This document shows, piece after piece, positions 43,879 to 55,085 of a stretch of 64,000 nucleotides of DNA. Positions within the stretch are counted from its first letter, which is position 1. The number at the start of each line of letters is the position of its first letter. Where the stretch lies: positions 82,929 through 146,928 of the forward strand of contig RQOL01000845.1 of the NCBI GenBank assembly GCA_013076295.1. Direction: 5' to 3'. The notes under the pieces are model-generated. The model saw nothing but the letters and a program-made list of their open reading frames with translations. It was not told where the DNA came from and did no database searches. The DNA is from Sanderia malayensis. Its lineage: Eukaryota; Cnidaria; Scyphozoa; Semaeostomeae; Pelagiidae. The translations under genes and the position numbers were made by a program.

Positions 43879-44519
43879 GTGCATCTTGAAGGAAAACGCG
43901 TGCTCGACCACAGTGAGCAGTGATACATTTTGGCTGATGAGGAGGACGGAGATAGTGTACTTCATACTAAAGAAGGACGGCCGAAAGCAAACATCCCGGT
44001 GCACCCACAGTTACTGGTGGATTTAAATCTTTGTATTGAAATCAACCAAAGGTAATACATACTCTATATTAATTGGTGCAGCAGAGCTGGAACATAATTA
44101 GCAAATACTTTTGCGTGATACTTTTAATCTATTTTTTTCTGGAAAAACTTGAGAAGTAGCTAATTTTAAGACGTACTGTAAGCTACTTAAACAAACTTTT
44201 TGTGACCGCACCCTTTGTCCTGGGGAGATTATTTATTTGAGTAAACTCTCTAAAAAAGTGGCTGGAATATACGTGGAATGTTTCAAAATTTGGCAAGTCA
44301 AGTTGATTTATCAATGTCTCTCCAGTTAACGAAGCATTGATAACAATTATCATTCCAATTATATTGAACTATTAACTCACAACTATTTCATATTTCACAA
44401 GTTTCTTGCCTGCACAGAGCTGTTTACGGTCAACTGTCAATCTCTGAGAATGGCAACAGCCTTTATTCTTGCAATAATTCTTCGAACAAGCTCTGCATGC
44501 AGTCGCAGAAGAAACAATG
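43879..44519 (+). pseudogene. Gene B exons 4-5
   Basis: Exon 4 (43879-44051) reads VHLEGKRVLDHSEQ, an in-frame TGA, then YILADEEDGDSVLHTKEGRP and DLNLCIEIN. Exon 5 (44418-44519) reads CQSLRMATAFILAIILR in the frame that matches A2. A2 also carries a stop in this exon but at a different codon, so the two losses are independent. Confidence 0.65.
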
Positions 44520-44812
44520 GTGCGTTTTTTAATGCCAGTGTTTAACGCTGTTTGCGATCACGTTCATATTTTGTGAAAAATCCAACATATTTTCTATTAT
44601 TGGAAGAACGTGAAATAAGCTTTTATGAATTATTGCCTGCTGATAATGCCTACTTAAATAAATGAAATTGTTGAATGCTGCCAAATAAAACTTGATAAAA
44701 GGACTTCTGCAATCAGAATCTGGCTTGCAGGTAAAGCAACTGGAAAAAGCTAACCATCTAAGATGGCGAGAATAACTGATTGAAAATTTAATCGTTTACT
44801 TATTATTATTAG

Positions 44813-45860
44813 GAGAAAGTAAAGTTGCACTTATTTTTGGGACCGAAATGAATGTTGGTAAAACTTTGAGCCAGGAACTTCTCAACTATGGGCAAGGTGC
44901 TGATAAACGAGAGCATCTGCTCTTTGTGTCTGGTGGCAACCCACACTCAGTTGGAACAACCGTGTAAGAAAACTTCTACATTGTTTCACACAATTTTGCA
45001 AGGATCCTCTGCTATAGTCTCTTCTGTCGTCAGTTAATTGAAAGCAGGATATGAAAAGATGATCAATGTGAATAAGGCAATCATTGTTTGCACTTTATTG
45101 AGATAGATCTCTGCAGCCTCTAGGACACAAAACAAGAATCTTCAATGCTAACTACATCTGTAATATAGGCGCAATCCACAAACGGTTTACAATTTGGAAA
45201 GAAAATCCAGGAAAAACCGGAAATTGTTAAATAATTCTAATTCTGTAATTGTTAAGGCTTCTTTTCAGCAAAATGCTTCAAAAATTATGCACCATGACAA
45301 AATTTATAATTCATATCAATGACATCAAGAGAGTGGAGTCAATTGATGAATTCCTACTGCAGTTTCATGAGGGTCTGCAGCAAGGCTCAAAAACTGGTGG
45401 AATGGCAGTTTCAATGGCATCTGCAATAGCTGTGTCATCGAACGACTCGGAAACAACCAGGTATATATCAGATAGATTGGTATAGATGTTTGTTTAAAGT
45501 GCCTGCTATATGGCCATGTTAAAATTCCTCCGGATTTTGCAAGTTAATTTGCAAGTCAAAAACTCAATCATGCTATAGCATCATCTTAATATTGTTTTTT
45601 GTGCGGATCTTTACTTTGCTATCTATATTTTACTTGTTATACCGGGGATTCTCGCTGATTTTTAAATTGAAGTGGATTTGTGACATAAAAACTCACCTAG
45701 TTTGTTTTTAGTTTTAACCTAATGTCAACCTGCCTTTTATCATTTTATCGTTGCCAGACTGCAAGGAAGAGTGCTCACTTTAGAGTACAAGAAAGACCAG
45801 TCCTTTCCGAACAATACAGCAGCTATAATGGCATTCAAAGAAGTTGCACAACAGTATAGT
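44813..45860 (+). CDS. Gene B exons 6-8: P-loop NTPase core
   Basis: Exon 6 (44813-44963, 151 nt): VALIFGTEMNVGKTLSQELL, Walker-A-like, and LLFVSGGNPHSVGTT. Exon 7 (45269-45460): TKFIIHINDIKRVES, Walker-B-like strand ending Asn-Asp, then FHEGLQQGSKTGGMA and AIAVSSNDSETTR, a sensor-1-like S-S-N. Exon 8 (45758-45860): LQGRVLTLEYKKDQSFPNNT with a possible Arg finger, ending at a GTAACT donor. This version keeps all motifs and has no stop, so it is the better model of the family. AAA+/SF3- or DUF927-like order; no closer assignment. Confidence 0.65.
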
Positions 45861-46050
45861 GTAACTTGCCTTCTTTGATTCCGAGTCGTGCAAATAAAAC
45901 ATCCATAGAGAAGAAAGATAAATGACTATAATGAAGCTAACTGTTCCAGCGATGGCATTAAGTTTTCAATTAATAGCCTTCAATTTACGGAAACTATGCA
46001 CATACTTTTAACAGACTGTATCATAATAACTAATAACTCTTCTAACGCAG

Positions 46051-47520
46051 GGTTTTCCGACGGCCTGGGTGCTCCAGTTTGGAAATAGATGGGAAGCAAT
46101 TGAAGAAGAATGCTGCATTGAAATATCAAAAATATTGAAAGCCATTATATTAGACAAGCATCAGCGCTGGTATGACCAATTGGCAAGTGTACTGTACACA
46201 CAAATCATGGTAAGTTGCATGAAACAATCCATAGCCATATACGATTAATACTAATGTAATGTAATAAAAATGATGATAATAATGATAAAAATAACACCAA
46301 AACACAAGAAATTAGTCAATGTAATACTTCATGCTAATCCTTAGTAGGTATATCAATACAGGATTTTCATGTTATAATATTTTTATCCTTACTCAAAATC
46401 AAGTATTTGAAATCACTGGGCACTGAAGAATCGTTGGTTAAGTTAGTCCAGATATCCATGGCTAACCAACATCAGGAGAAAATGCACCTTTTGTTCGAAG
46501 GCTAGAAAGCGCAATAATTCAGAAAATTGGAAGATATGACGCAAAGGTGAAGCATTGGCATAACATTTTGCCCTAGTACTTCTCAAAATAATTTACATCT
46601 GGATCTGAAAATAAGAAAACAGTAATACACTTTCAATGTTGTTTTTTTATAAATAGAAAAAGGAACAAAAACATGATTTGCACAAAAATTGAAAACGTTG
46701 AAGCACAATGTTATGTGCATAGATTTTCTCATTATAGGAAATAATTTATAAAAAGTTACATATATTGAATGCATTGCAGTCAGTTAGCTATAGGAAATGT
46801 TATGATTTAAAAGCTATTTATTGCTTCTTTCTTTACTTTGCACAGATGCTAACATGGCTCAATCCATACATATCCGTTAGGAAAAACAGAGCCCTTACAG
46901 ACGCCTTGGCAATTCGGTCAACAATTGTTAACTAGGAATTTGCAGACATCAGTGAGAAGGTTTGAGCCGCACAAATGCATTTCCGCAAACATATTTTTGC
47001 ATGTAAAAGTAATTAACAAATTGGAAAACAAATAACTACTTGTCAATGAAACATGTGAACTTTTGGAATGGGAAATGAATTCAGTTTCTCTTTTAGGAAG
47101 TTAAAACGGAGGTTATGCAGCTGGCGGACAATGCCTTTTCTGTGGCAGTTATGTTCCTGAAGGAAAAGGAAGAATGCACAAGAGAGAACTTTAGAAATAA
47201 AGAAAGTAACCATCTGCAAAAAGGTCAGGGTTAAAAATAGCAATCAAAACTTTACAAATATCATCACAGAAACCAGAGGGATTACAATATCACACAGTGA
47301 AAAAACGAATAAGGGTGCCTTAACCCAATTTGTAATAGAAGATAGATTGTAGAATATAGATATGTGTATCAAACATGAAACAAGAAATAGGAATTATCAT
47401 AGTTTTAATAGTCACATTGGATCACAATAGTCTTAATAGATCAAAATTTGACTTTCCATTTCAGCACATAAAGTCCCATTAAGTACATTCTCTCCCGCAA
47501 TTGGAAGTGGTTTGAATATG
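46051..47520 (+). pseudogene. Gene B exons 9-13: helical region
   Basis: Exons 46051-46209 (GFPTAWVLQFGNRWEAIEEE), 46404-46546 (143 nt against 144 in A2, so a one-base loss splits SLGTEESLVKLVQ from FVRRLESAIIQKIGRYDAK), 46846-46959 (TWLNPYISVRKNRALTDA with an in-frame TAG before EFADISEK), 47097-47223 (EVKTEVMQLADNAFSVAVMF) and 47465-47520. The last is one base short of the phase used in A2. Three lesions in five exons. Confidence 0.65.
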
Positions 47521-47781
47521 GTGAGTTATGAATCTCACAAACGCCTAGTACTCAGTTCGGTGATACGGGGTTGTGCCATCCAATTTTATGAGTAACAAAC
47601 TCCTGCATTTGAATTGGTTTGCATTTTAGCAATGGATGATGGAGAACAGCCTTCATCCAGTAAGAGCAATAACAATGAACCAATAGGTGATGAGCTGAAG
47701 GAGCAGCTTAAGACGGTAGAAAAAAAATCAACAACCAGCTGGAAAATGGAGAGAGAACAATTCAACAAAACGATCCAATAC

Positions 47782-47919
47782 TGTTTCGTTATGATTGAAC
47801 CGAGGGAGACGGATATAAAATACACAGATATAAAATCTCAACTTGTCATTTTCTGCTTCTTCAATCTGCACAACTATGTGCCAACAACAACAACAACAAT
47901 AATAATCCATGACGTAACA
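47782..47919 (-). repeat. Gypsy 3 3' LTR
   Basis: TGTTTCG...GTAACA, 138 bp. On the minus strand a GATGGGGA stretch just upstream (47920-47927) can act as polypurine tract. Confidence 0.95.
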
Positions 47920-48001
47920 TCCCCATCGAATTAAAGATAAAAAAAACACAATCATTACAGTCAATATAGTGTCCAAATCACTCTTAAAAATACAAGAATT
48001 T

Positions 48002-49609
48002 TTAAACGTAGTCTCTGAGATATTTTGGCTTTACTACTTGTCTTCCTGATCGAGTTCTATAACTATCTGCTTTCTTGCTCTGATCGCATGGGGTGTTATG
48101 TTTAAAGTTATCTTGTGACTCTGTAACTGGGATGTCTTCTTTCTCCTTTGAATCATCCTTGTTTGGAACTTTTCTCAAGTCAACTCTATTTCGTCTGAAT
48201 ACTCTCTTATCGTCATTCAGCAAATATGATCTTTCGTCTAAACGTTGTAGAACTTTTGCTTTCACCCAAATTTTGTCTCTTAAACTAACTGGTCTTACTC
48301 TCACACTGTCATTTTCATTTAACGGATGAAGATCTTTTGCCTGTTTGTTGTAACTTTTCTCTGTTCTCTCTTGCTTGATAATTCTGTCTGATTTCTCTTT
48401 GGCATCATTTTTTCCTGGTCTTAATAAATTTCCTGTTATTGGTAAGTCTGTCTTGTTTCTGCGACCTAAGAATCTTTGAGCAGGACTTGTTGTTAATCCA
48501 TCCTGAATTGTGTTACGATAAGCTAGCAGTGCCTTATAAGCATCTTTCTTGTCATCTCTTGCTTTAGACATGATTCTTTTTGCTATCTTTACTGCTGCTT
48601 CTGCTCTTCCATTTCCTTGTGAGTGATAAGGACTTGATGTATGATGGATAAAATTCCAAGATTTAGCAAAACTTTCAAAATCATTTGATATGAATTGGGG
48701 TCCATTGTCACTAATGACAATGTCACATTGTCTATATCTTGACATACGAGTCTTCAGCTTCTTGATGACTGTTTTAGAGAGTGTATTTGGCAGCTTGTCA
48801 ACTTCTATAAAATTGGAATAGTGGTCTACTGTGACTAAGTAGTTATTTCCATTCCAGTCACAGAGATCAGTTGACACAATTTGCCATGGACGCTCTGGTA
48901 TCTCTACTGGAAACAAAGTTTCTCTCTGTTGGTTTGCTCCATAACTTTGACAGATGTCACACTCAGATATGTAATCTTTAATTTCTGCATTCATTGCAGG
49001 CCAAAACACACATTCTCTGGCTCTCCTTAAACAAGCTTGTATTCCTAAGTGAGAATTGTGTATTTCTTCTTTCATTGCAGGTCGTAGTACCCGTGGAACA
49101 ATAACTCTCTCTCCTCTGTAAATAAGCGCATCGTGTATTGCTAATTCATCTCTGTGCTTAAAATATGGCTTAACTCTTTCAGGAACTTGACTTTTGTCCT
49201 CTGGCCATCCTTTAGTAACTACATCCTTGAGCTCTTTCATTGCCTCATCATTATTTGTTTCTTTCAACAAGTTTTTTCTCCATTGTTCACCTATGAGAAC
49301 ATGGGATACTGCATTGGTTTCGATTTCGTAGCTAATCTTACAGCTTTCTTTGGATTGTTGTGGACTGCGACTCAATCTATCAGCTATGTACTGTTCAGAG
49401 CCTGGTTTGTACTGCACAGTTATGTTATAATTCTGAAGTCTCAACCGAAAACCCTGTAGTGTCCTGGGAACATCTTTCAGAGGTTTGATCATTATTCTTT
49501 CTAAAGGCTTGTGATCACTCTTGACTGTTGTCTGTCGACCGTATGTGTACTGGTGGTACTTCTCAACAGACCACGTAATGGCCAACATCTCCTTCTCTAT
49601 GCAGACCAT
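48002..49609 (-). CDS. pol: Gypsy 3 RNase H C-terminal part and integrase
   Basis: A 535-residue frame. It starts in RNase H (IEKEMLAITWSVEKY, SDHKPLERI), continues with the zinc domain (HNSHLGIQACL, CDICQSYG), the integrase core with Asp in STDLCDWNG, Asp in ISDNGPQF and Glu in GNGRAEAAV, and a basic C-terminal end (VFRRNRVDLR, RTRSGRQVVKPKYL). The core looks intact. It is offset from the RT frame by an extra GCATGGTCT-like stretch near 49600. Confidence 0.9.
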   Translation of the reverse strand: MVCIEKEMLAITWSVEKYHQYTYGRQTTVKSDHKPLERIMIKPLKDVPRTLQGFRLRLQNYNITVQYKPGSEQYIADRLSRSPQQSKESCKISYEIETNAVSHVLIGEQWRKNLLKETNNDEAMKELKDVVTKGWPEDKSQVPERVKPYFKHRDELAIHDALIYRGERVIVPRVLRPAMKEEIHNSHLGIQACLRRARECVFWPAMNAEIKDYISECDICQSYGANQQRETLFPVEIPERPWQIVSTDLCDWNGNNYLVTVDHYSNFIEVDKLPNTLSKTVIKKLKTRMSRYRQCDIVISDNGPQFISNDFESFAKSWNFIHHTSSPYHSQGNGRAEAAVKIAKRIMSKARDDKKDAYKALLAYRNTIQDGLTTSPAQRFLGRRNKTDLPITGNLLRPGKNDAKEKSDRIIKQERTEKSYNKQAKDLHPLNENDSVRVRPVSLRDKIWVKAKVLQRLDERSYLLNDDKRVFRRNRVDLRKVPNKDDSKEKEDIPVTESQDNFKHNTPCDQSKKADSYRTRSGRQVVKPKYLRDYV

Positions 49610-50946
49610 GCTGCATATCGTCGTTCTGTTTCTGTTAAAGCACGGCTGCTATAGGCTATTGGTTGCCCATTCTGGAGTAATGCTGCACCTAATCCAATGT
49701 CACTTGCATCACATTGAATTTTTAGTTGCTCCTTTGGATCATAATATCTGAGAACTGGTTCCTTTGCAAGCATTTCTTTTGTTTTATTGAACGCTTCGGA
49801 TTCTTTATCAGACCATAGCCATTTTACATCTTGCTTTGTAAGCTTTCTCAGAGGCTCTATCACATCGGACAGATTTAGTAAGAATTTCGCAAGGTATTGG
49901 ACCATACCTATAAATCCTCTTAGCTCTGTAATGTTGGAAGGTTCTTTCATATCTCTTATAGCTTTGATTTTCTCTGGGTCTGGCTTTAGTCCTTCACTTG
50001 TAACAATATGTCCCAAAAACTTTATGCTTGACCTGCGTAACTGCATCTTTGCCTTGTTCAGCTTTATTCCTACATCTTCACATCTCTTAAGCAATGATAC
50101 CAGTGCTAGATCATGATTCGTGTAAGCTTCTTCAACACTATCTCCACTTCCTATGACTATGATATCATCTGCTACACATGCTATTCCTGCAATGTCACTT
50201 AAGACTTGGTGTAACTTTCTCTGAAATATTTCTGCAGATACATTTAATCCAAATGGTAGTCTCAACCATCTGTATCTTCCAAAGGGGGTGTTAAATGTGG
50301 TCAAAAAACTGGATTCTTGATCTAATTTCACATGCCAGTAGCCTGATTTCAAATCAAGAACTGAGAATACTTTTGCATTCTGAAACTTTGGAAGGATATC
50401 GTCCAAAACTGGTAAGTAATATCTTTCTCTCTGCAAAGCTGTATTCAGTTTCTGTGGATCAATACACACTCTTAACTTTCCACACTTCTTCTTCTGTGTT
50501 ACAAGACTACTTTCCCATTTGGTTGGTTCATACACTTTTGTAATGACTTTATCATCCTCCATTTTGTTTAGCTCTTTCTTCAAATCACTGACAAGTGAAT
50601 GAGGAACTTTCCTAACTGGGTTTACACTTGGTTTTATCTCCTCATTTACAACTAAGTGTTGTTCTCCTGGTAAACTTCCGATACCATCATCAAATAGACT
50701 TGGGAAACTATTGACTATGTCTTCTTCTGACTGAGCTGATATTTCATTGATTCTTGCCTCCATGAAATTATTATTATTTATAGTGAGCAAATTCATAGCT
50801 TCACTTGCTTTTAATCCTAGGATCGGTGTAAGATCTTCTTCAACAATAATAAATGTAAGCCGGTATTTCTTGTTATTTGAAGGGTTCTCAACAACTATTC
50901 TGGCAGAACCTAGAGGGGTTACTCTGTTGCCAGTCCATGATTTCAA
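49597..50946 (-). CDS. pol: Gypsy 3 reverse transcriptase and RNase H N-terminus
   Basis: A 449-residue frame: protease tail (LTPILGLKASEAM), RT with TKWESSLVTQKKKCGKLRVC, FSVLDLKSGYWHVKL (first Asp), LPFGLNVSAEIFQ and CVADDIIVIGSG (catalytic Asp pair), then RNase H start QCDASDIGLGAALLQNGQ. It ends ERRYAAWSA at a stop caused by a small insertion. The annotated Met is internal to the protease tail; the true coding sequence enters from the gag-protease frame. Confidence 0.9.
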   Translation of the reverse strand: MKSWTGNRVTPLGSARIVVENPSNNKKYRLTFIIVEEDLTPILGLKASEAMNLLTINNNNFMEARINEISAQSEEDIVNSFPSLFDDGIGSLPGEQHLVVNEEIKPSVNPVRKVPHSLVSDLKKELNKMEDDKVITKVYEPTKWESSLVTQKKKCGKLRVCIDPQKLNTALQRERYYLPVLDDILPKFQNAKVFSVLDLKSGYWHVKLDQESSFLTTFNTPFGRYRWLRLPFGLNVSAEIFQRKLHQVLSDIAGIACVADDIIVIGSGDSVEEAYTNHDLALVSLLKRCEDVGIKLNKAKMQLRRSSIKFLGHIVTSEGLKPDPEKIKAIRDMKEPSNITELRGFIGMVQYLAKFLLNLSDVIEPLRKLTKQDVKWLWSDKESEAFNKTKEMLAKEPVLRYYDPKEQLKIQCDASDIGLGAALLQNGQPIAYSSRALTETERRYAAWSA

Positions 50947-51977
50947 AATGATGGGAGTTTTGATTGTTTCTGCATCTTTGGCATGAACTTGATTGGTAAA
51001 ATATTCACTGAAGAACCGGTATCAACTTGAAATGACACTTGTTTTGCTGTGGACCTTATCAACATATCAGCAAATACTTTTGTCTTCTTGATAGTATAAA
51101 CTAGTTGCTCACTTTCTATCATGTCTATTGACTCAACTGAATCTGTTTCGTCCTCAACTTGATTTGCCTTCCTTTCCCTCTTGGTACATTTAATTGCAAA
51201 GTGATTGCTCTTTCCACAATTTTTACATTTCTTTCCATAGGCTGGGCATAACTCCTTCTTACATTGATGCTTTCTTCCACAAAATTTACATTGAATAATT
51301 TTAGCATCAGATTTTGAACTTAAATCCCTCACTGCTGTTTGTTTCCGTGTTTTACTTATCTTATGAACAACATCTGTTGACTGCCTTTGTATGTCCCTGA
51401 TAGTGGCTCTTGCTGTCTCCTCACTTCTACAAATTGGAATCGCTTTCTCTAATGTTAGGTCTTGCGTCGACAAAAGACGTCGTCTGGTATCCTCACATTG
51501 TAAACCTAAGATTACACGATCTCTAATTAATTCATCATGAAGATCTTTGAAATTGTACTTTGCAGCAAGCTGCCTCAAGTTTGCCAAATAAGTATCAAAA
51601 TCTTCATCACTGTTCTGGTTTCTGCTATTAAATTTAAATCTTTGAAAAACAATATTTGTATCGCCAACACAATGAGTTTCCAGAACTTCAAAAACAGAGC
51701 TTACAGTACGTTCTGTTACCGTCGATGTCTCAAAGATTTTCGCACAACTATCTCCAATGGTATATAACAATAACGCGACTTGGTAATCTTCTGATTCTTC
51801 TTCTAATCTTGTTGAAATGCTGTAATTTCGCCATTGAGATTTAAACAGTTTAAAGTTTTCTTCCCTGTTTCTTGAAAGATCAACAGGCTTTGGTGGATCA
51901 ATTCTAGGCATAGGCCTACCTCTGTGTTGCTCAACTGGTGCATCACCACCTCTCGCAGCTCTGTCTCCTCCCGGCAT
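50943..51977 (-). CDS. gag: Gypsy 3 gag and aspartic protease
   Basis: A 344-residue frame with a Met start at 51977: capsid-like LFKSQWRNYSISTRL and DELIRDRVILGLQCEDTR, Cys-rich nucleic-acid-binding part (CKFCGRKHQCKKELC; CKNCGKSNHFAIKC) and protease FQVDTGSSVNILP with catalytic DTG. The frame leaves the protease sequence at about 50990 by a one-base shift; the natural continuation is in the RT frame. Confidence 0.9.
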   Translation of the reverse strand: MPGGDRAARGGDAPVEQHRGRPMPRIDPPKPVDLSRNREENFKLFKSQWRNYSISTRLEEESEDYQVALLLYTIGDSCAKIFETSTVTERTVSSVFEVLETHCVGDTNIVFQRFKFNSRNQNSDEDFDTYLANLRQLAAKYNFKDLHDELIRDRVILGLQCEDTRRRLLSTQDLTLEKAIPICRSEETARATIRDIQRQSTDVVHKISKTRKQTAVRDLSSKSDAKIIQCKFCGRKHQCKKELCPAYGKKCKNCGKSNHFAIKCTKRERKANQVEDETDSVESIDMIESEQLVYTIKKTKVFADMLIRSTAKQVSFQVDTGSSVNILPIKFMPKMQKQSKLPSF

Positions 51978-52078
51978 TTTCGACTAAATTTCGGCCTAAA
52001 TTTCTCTGTTTTGCTCATGCAAATCTTCTCAAATTTCGATTGAAAAACGTTCTTCAAACATCACTTGAAGTATCTTTT

Positions 52079-52092
52079 AACACCTGACACCA
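52079..52092 (-). promoter_or_regulatory. Gypsy 3 primer-binding site
   Basis: Minus strand TGGTGTCAGGTGT directly inside the 5' LTR, identical to the first 13 bases of the gypsy 2 site and compatible with tRNA-Leu. Confidence 0.7.
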
Positions 52093-52227
52093 TGTTTCGT
52101 TATGATTGAACCGAGGGAGACGGATATAAAATACACAGATATAAAATCTCAACTTGTCATTTTCTGCTTCTTCAATCTGCACAACTATGTGCCAACAACA
52201 ACAATAATAATAATCCATGACGTAACA
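52093..52227 (-). repeat. Gypsy 3 5' LTR
   Basis: 135 bp, TGTTTCG...GTAACA, followed by AATAC. Confidence 0.95.
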
Positions 52228-52433
52228 AATACTAGTGAGTACAAGAAATATGAAGCTTCGATAATACTCAACGACATTATAAAATTAATTTTTTCACGTT
52301 TATAATTTAGCTTTTCACTGGCAATTAAACCAACGATTAAATTCCAAAAATCGCTCAATTTTTGAATGATGGGAAAATTAGCTAAAGTAATATTTGAAGT
52401 CTTTTCTCAAAGAATCATTGTCACCCTCTTCGA

Positions 52434-53421
52434 AGGCAAAATATAAGGAGTTCACTCCGAGAAGACGGCAAGCATTCGAAATGGTGAGCTTACGTCTTTT
52501 AATTATATATCGGTATGATGAAATGCTCATTGGGCAATGTCAATAGTTATGATGATCGGATGATTCACTTTCCAAAATAGTGTTCGTGACTTTTGTGCCT
52601 TTCAAAATTTAAAATCCAAGTAACATTTGTGAACGGGGATGTCTTATTATCTGTGGCCAATTCTGGGACTAGGATGAAATTGGTTGGATGAGAAACATGA
52701 GTTTTATGTATGTAATAGTAAACATATTAGAGGCTTCATGTAAGTTTCTAAACCAAAAAGGAAGTCATTAGTTTGCTTTTGCAACCTTTTCAGGGCATGC
52801 AATGGTCTTGTCGGCAAGTACAAGCTGAAACAGAAAATTCAGAGGCAATGCCGGTTGTCATGCACCCAGAGCCAAAAAAAACTTGTTTCTGTTCACTGAA
52901 GGAACTTTCGGCATTTTGCAAGCAGGTAATAACGCAACAAAGTAGAATGTATATAAGATAAACGCGCTATTAGGGTAGTCACTAATAAGTCCCCACAAAA
53001 CAGGATTGAATAAGTTCCTCTCTCTTAAGCGCCCTTGTTTTTGAACATCTCACAAGCCTCTGGGATACCGATATTTATCACTTTGGGGTTATCCCAGAGC
53101 ATAATCTTGATCATTAGGATATTGCAGACATAACAATTGACTATTTGAACATTTTAATAAGCCCCCTCTCTAATATGTCTCCCTCTGGAACCTAAAAAAT
53201 TAAATCATACCACGAAAATGTAAAAATATCGATACTTTATAAACACATCTCTCCTCTTGAATTTACACTCTTGCGTAAATAGACCATGAAATTACCATCT
53301 TAACGTGAATCACTGTTTGGCTCATTTCCTTTCTTTTTTAAAACAGAGGATAAAAAGGATCCTTCATGCACACAGAAGGATGAAGAGGATCATAGAAAGG
53401 GAGAACACGACTTGAGTGGTA
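52434..53421 (+). pseudogene. Gene B exons 15-17: C-terminal region
   Basis: Exon 15 (about 52434-52482) reads KAKYKEFTPRRRQAFEM with a good GTGAGC donor (A2: KKEVLAFTPRRLEAFEM). Exon 16 (52794-52925) reads GMQWSCRQVQAETENSEAMP and KKTCFCSLKELSAFCKQ. Exon 17 (53347 to about 53420) reads EDKKDPSCTQKDEEDHRKGE. The phase between exons 16 and 17 is ambiguous. Confidence 0.5.
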
Positions 53422-53693
53422 AACATTTTCAAATTGTAATCAGTATTTTTGAGATATGCAGCTATTTTTATGCATTTATTTTAGAACAGTGAAATGGAAG
53501 TATAATAAGATAAAATAATTTGATACTTTCAGAAAACCTGCACTTTCTCCTTCATCAACTTCCTACACTTGCCCAGCATTGCACAACAAACGTTTTCATC
53601 CTTCATCAAATTTTAGATTGTAGTATGCTGTAGCAAGAAATGATTGCATGCTTATAAGTTTTTGTAACATTTTTACTGCAGATTAAATATAAA

Positions 53694-54715
53694 CTAGCCG
53701 GGGGCGCTCGCGTACGCTCGCTTCCCGGAGGAGGGCAAGTGAAAAAAACTTAATGTGGTTGGCGCACGTCGTGCGCTGCATTCGCTGACGCTCATGCCTC
53801 TTTCAACCCCACCTACAATGGGTTAGCTTGCTGCGCTCGCCTGTCTATCTATTATCAAGAAAAATTGACTGATAGGGCGCACTTCGTGCGCTGCATTCGC
53901 TCATGCCTCTGCCTACTCCTCTTGCAACAGTTTGGCTCGCTTCGCTCGCCTGATAACCCCTTATCATAATTTGTTTATTAAAACTTTGGGCTTGTTTACA
54001 TTAGGCCTAAGCGTCGCAAGCATGCCGAAGCAACAATGGCGGTCGCCCACTACCTAAACTACAACTATCTCACTCAAAAAACAAAACAAAGCTATCACCT
54101 GTGTTCTCAATTGTTTCCTGTAATTTTCCAGAGGTCTCTCAAACAATTAGCAAGTCTTTACAAAGATAATTCAGGTCGTAAAACACTTTGAAAGGCGCCC
54201 AGTTATCCTTTGTGTGCAAAACAAAAGCACGCGTCTTCTCCAAAAGTACCTGCTGTTCAACCCGAGGGCAAATTTGCATGATAACGAAATACGCGTGACA
54301 GTTCACGTGAAGTCGCCAAAAAGCCAATCAAGTTACAGCAAAAGGCGAAATGGGTCACGTGAAGAGCGAATACTCTGTTCGAAAATGGAGTTCGGGACGC
54401 GAATTTGGAAGTTTCGCCAGCGTAAACCGTAGTTTTTTCGTGATAGCACAATTAGCAGAATAATTAATGGAATAATTCAATAATTTGGGAGAAAATCGAA
54501 AAACAAAATCCATTACCCTGGTTAAATTATGAAACTAAGCATTCAGTGTGAATTTCATCGCCATATACCCACATACAAAAAAGCCTTTGTGATTACACGG
54601 TTCGCCGTCTCGGCCCATTCTTTCTGGGCGTTCGACCTATTGTTTCGGGTCGAATCTATTGTTTTTGGCAAGAAAGTGCGTCATCACGTGACCTCCGCAG
54701 AATAGTAATATTAAA
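53694..54715 (-). mobile_element. Helitron copy 8 in last intron of gene B
   Basis: On the minus strand it starts TTTAATATTACTATTCTG after CACCTACGCA and ends CCCCCGGCTAG before T (CTAG at 53697-53694). Same insertion as Helitron 5, carried in the inverted duplicate. The 3' end is the CCGGG-stem variant also seen in Helitron 6. Confidence 0.85.
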
Positions 54716-55085
54716 TGCGTAGGTGTACTATTGGTCATGACACTCTTGCTAATATCACAAAAAAGTTAGTTCTGTTTTTGGTGATATAAATGAGGGCAAT
54801 TTGGTTAAGCAACTAAAGCAAACAAACTTTTACAACAAACCAATATGAAATTTGCAATGACACCTGTTTGTCACTATTCTAAAATACACCAAACTCGCTA
54901 TATAATTGTTAACTTAACCCACACATATCAAGCTTCTTGTGGTTTGATCTTTTAAAACAATAGTTGGCTACTTTGTCCATTTGTTGTAAATAAGTTAATT
55001 TTTATTTACTTCAGTTGGATCATTTTATTCTATGACTATATTGTTAATGAAAATATATCCTTATGTATGTTTTTTCTTTTTGCAG

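Larger units (their letters stand above)
47782..52227 (-). mobile_element. Gypsy 3: full-length Ty3/gypsy retrotransposon in gene B
   Basis: Minus-strand element with LTRs of 138 bp (47782-47919) and 135 bp (52093-52227), AATAC target duplications, a primer site next to the right LTR and gag-protease, RT-RNase H and integrase frames. LTRs differ mainly by one CAA unit in a short repeat, so the insertion is young. Frames shift at the protease/RT junction and within RNase H. It is related to gypsy 2 in layout and primer site but clearly a different family. Confidence 0.95.
47630..52234 (+). pseudogene. Gene B exon 14, split by gypsy 3
   Basis: The exon reads DDGEQPSSSKSNNNEPIGDE and STTSWKMEREQFNKTIQY, parallel to the acidic GGDQPLEEEV exon of A2. 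Gypsy 3 sits at its last bases: AATAC (47777-47781) is repeated at 52228-52232, and the donor GTGAGT follows at 52235. The insertion therefore separates the exon from its donor by 4.4 kb. Confidence 0.8.

Noticed and set aside
43879..44051. TGA in gene B exon 4 as a selenocysteine codon
   Set aside because: A2 has no Cys or TGA at this place and other lesions exist in B; no SECIS-like element was seen.
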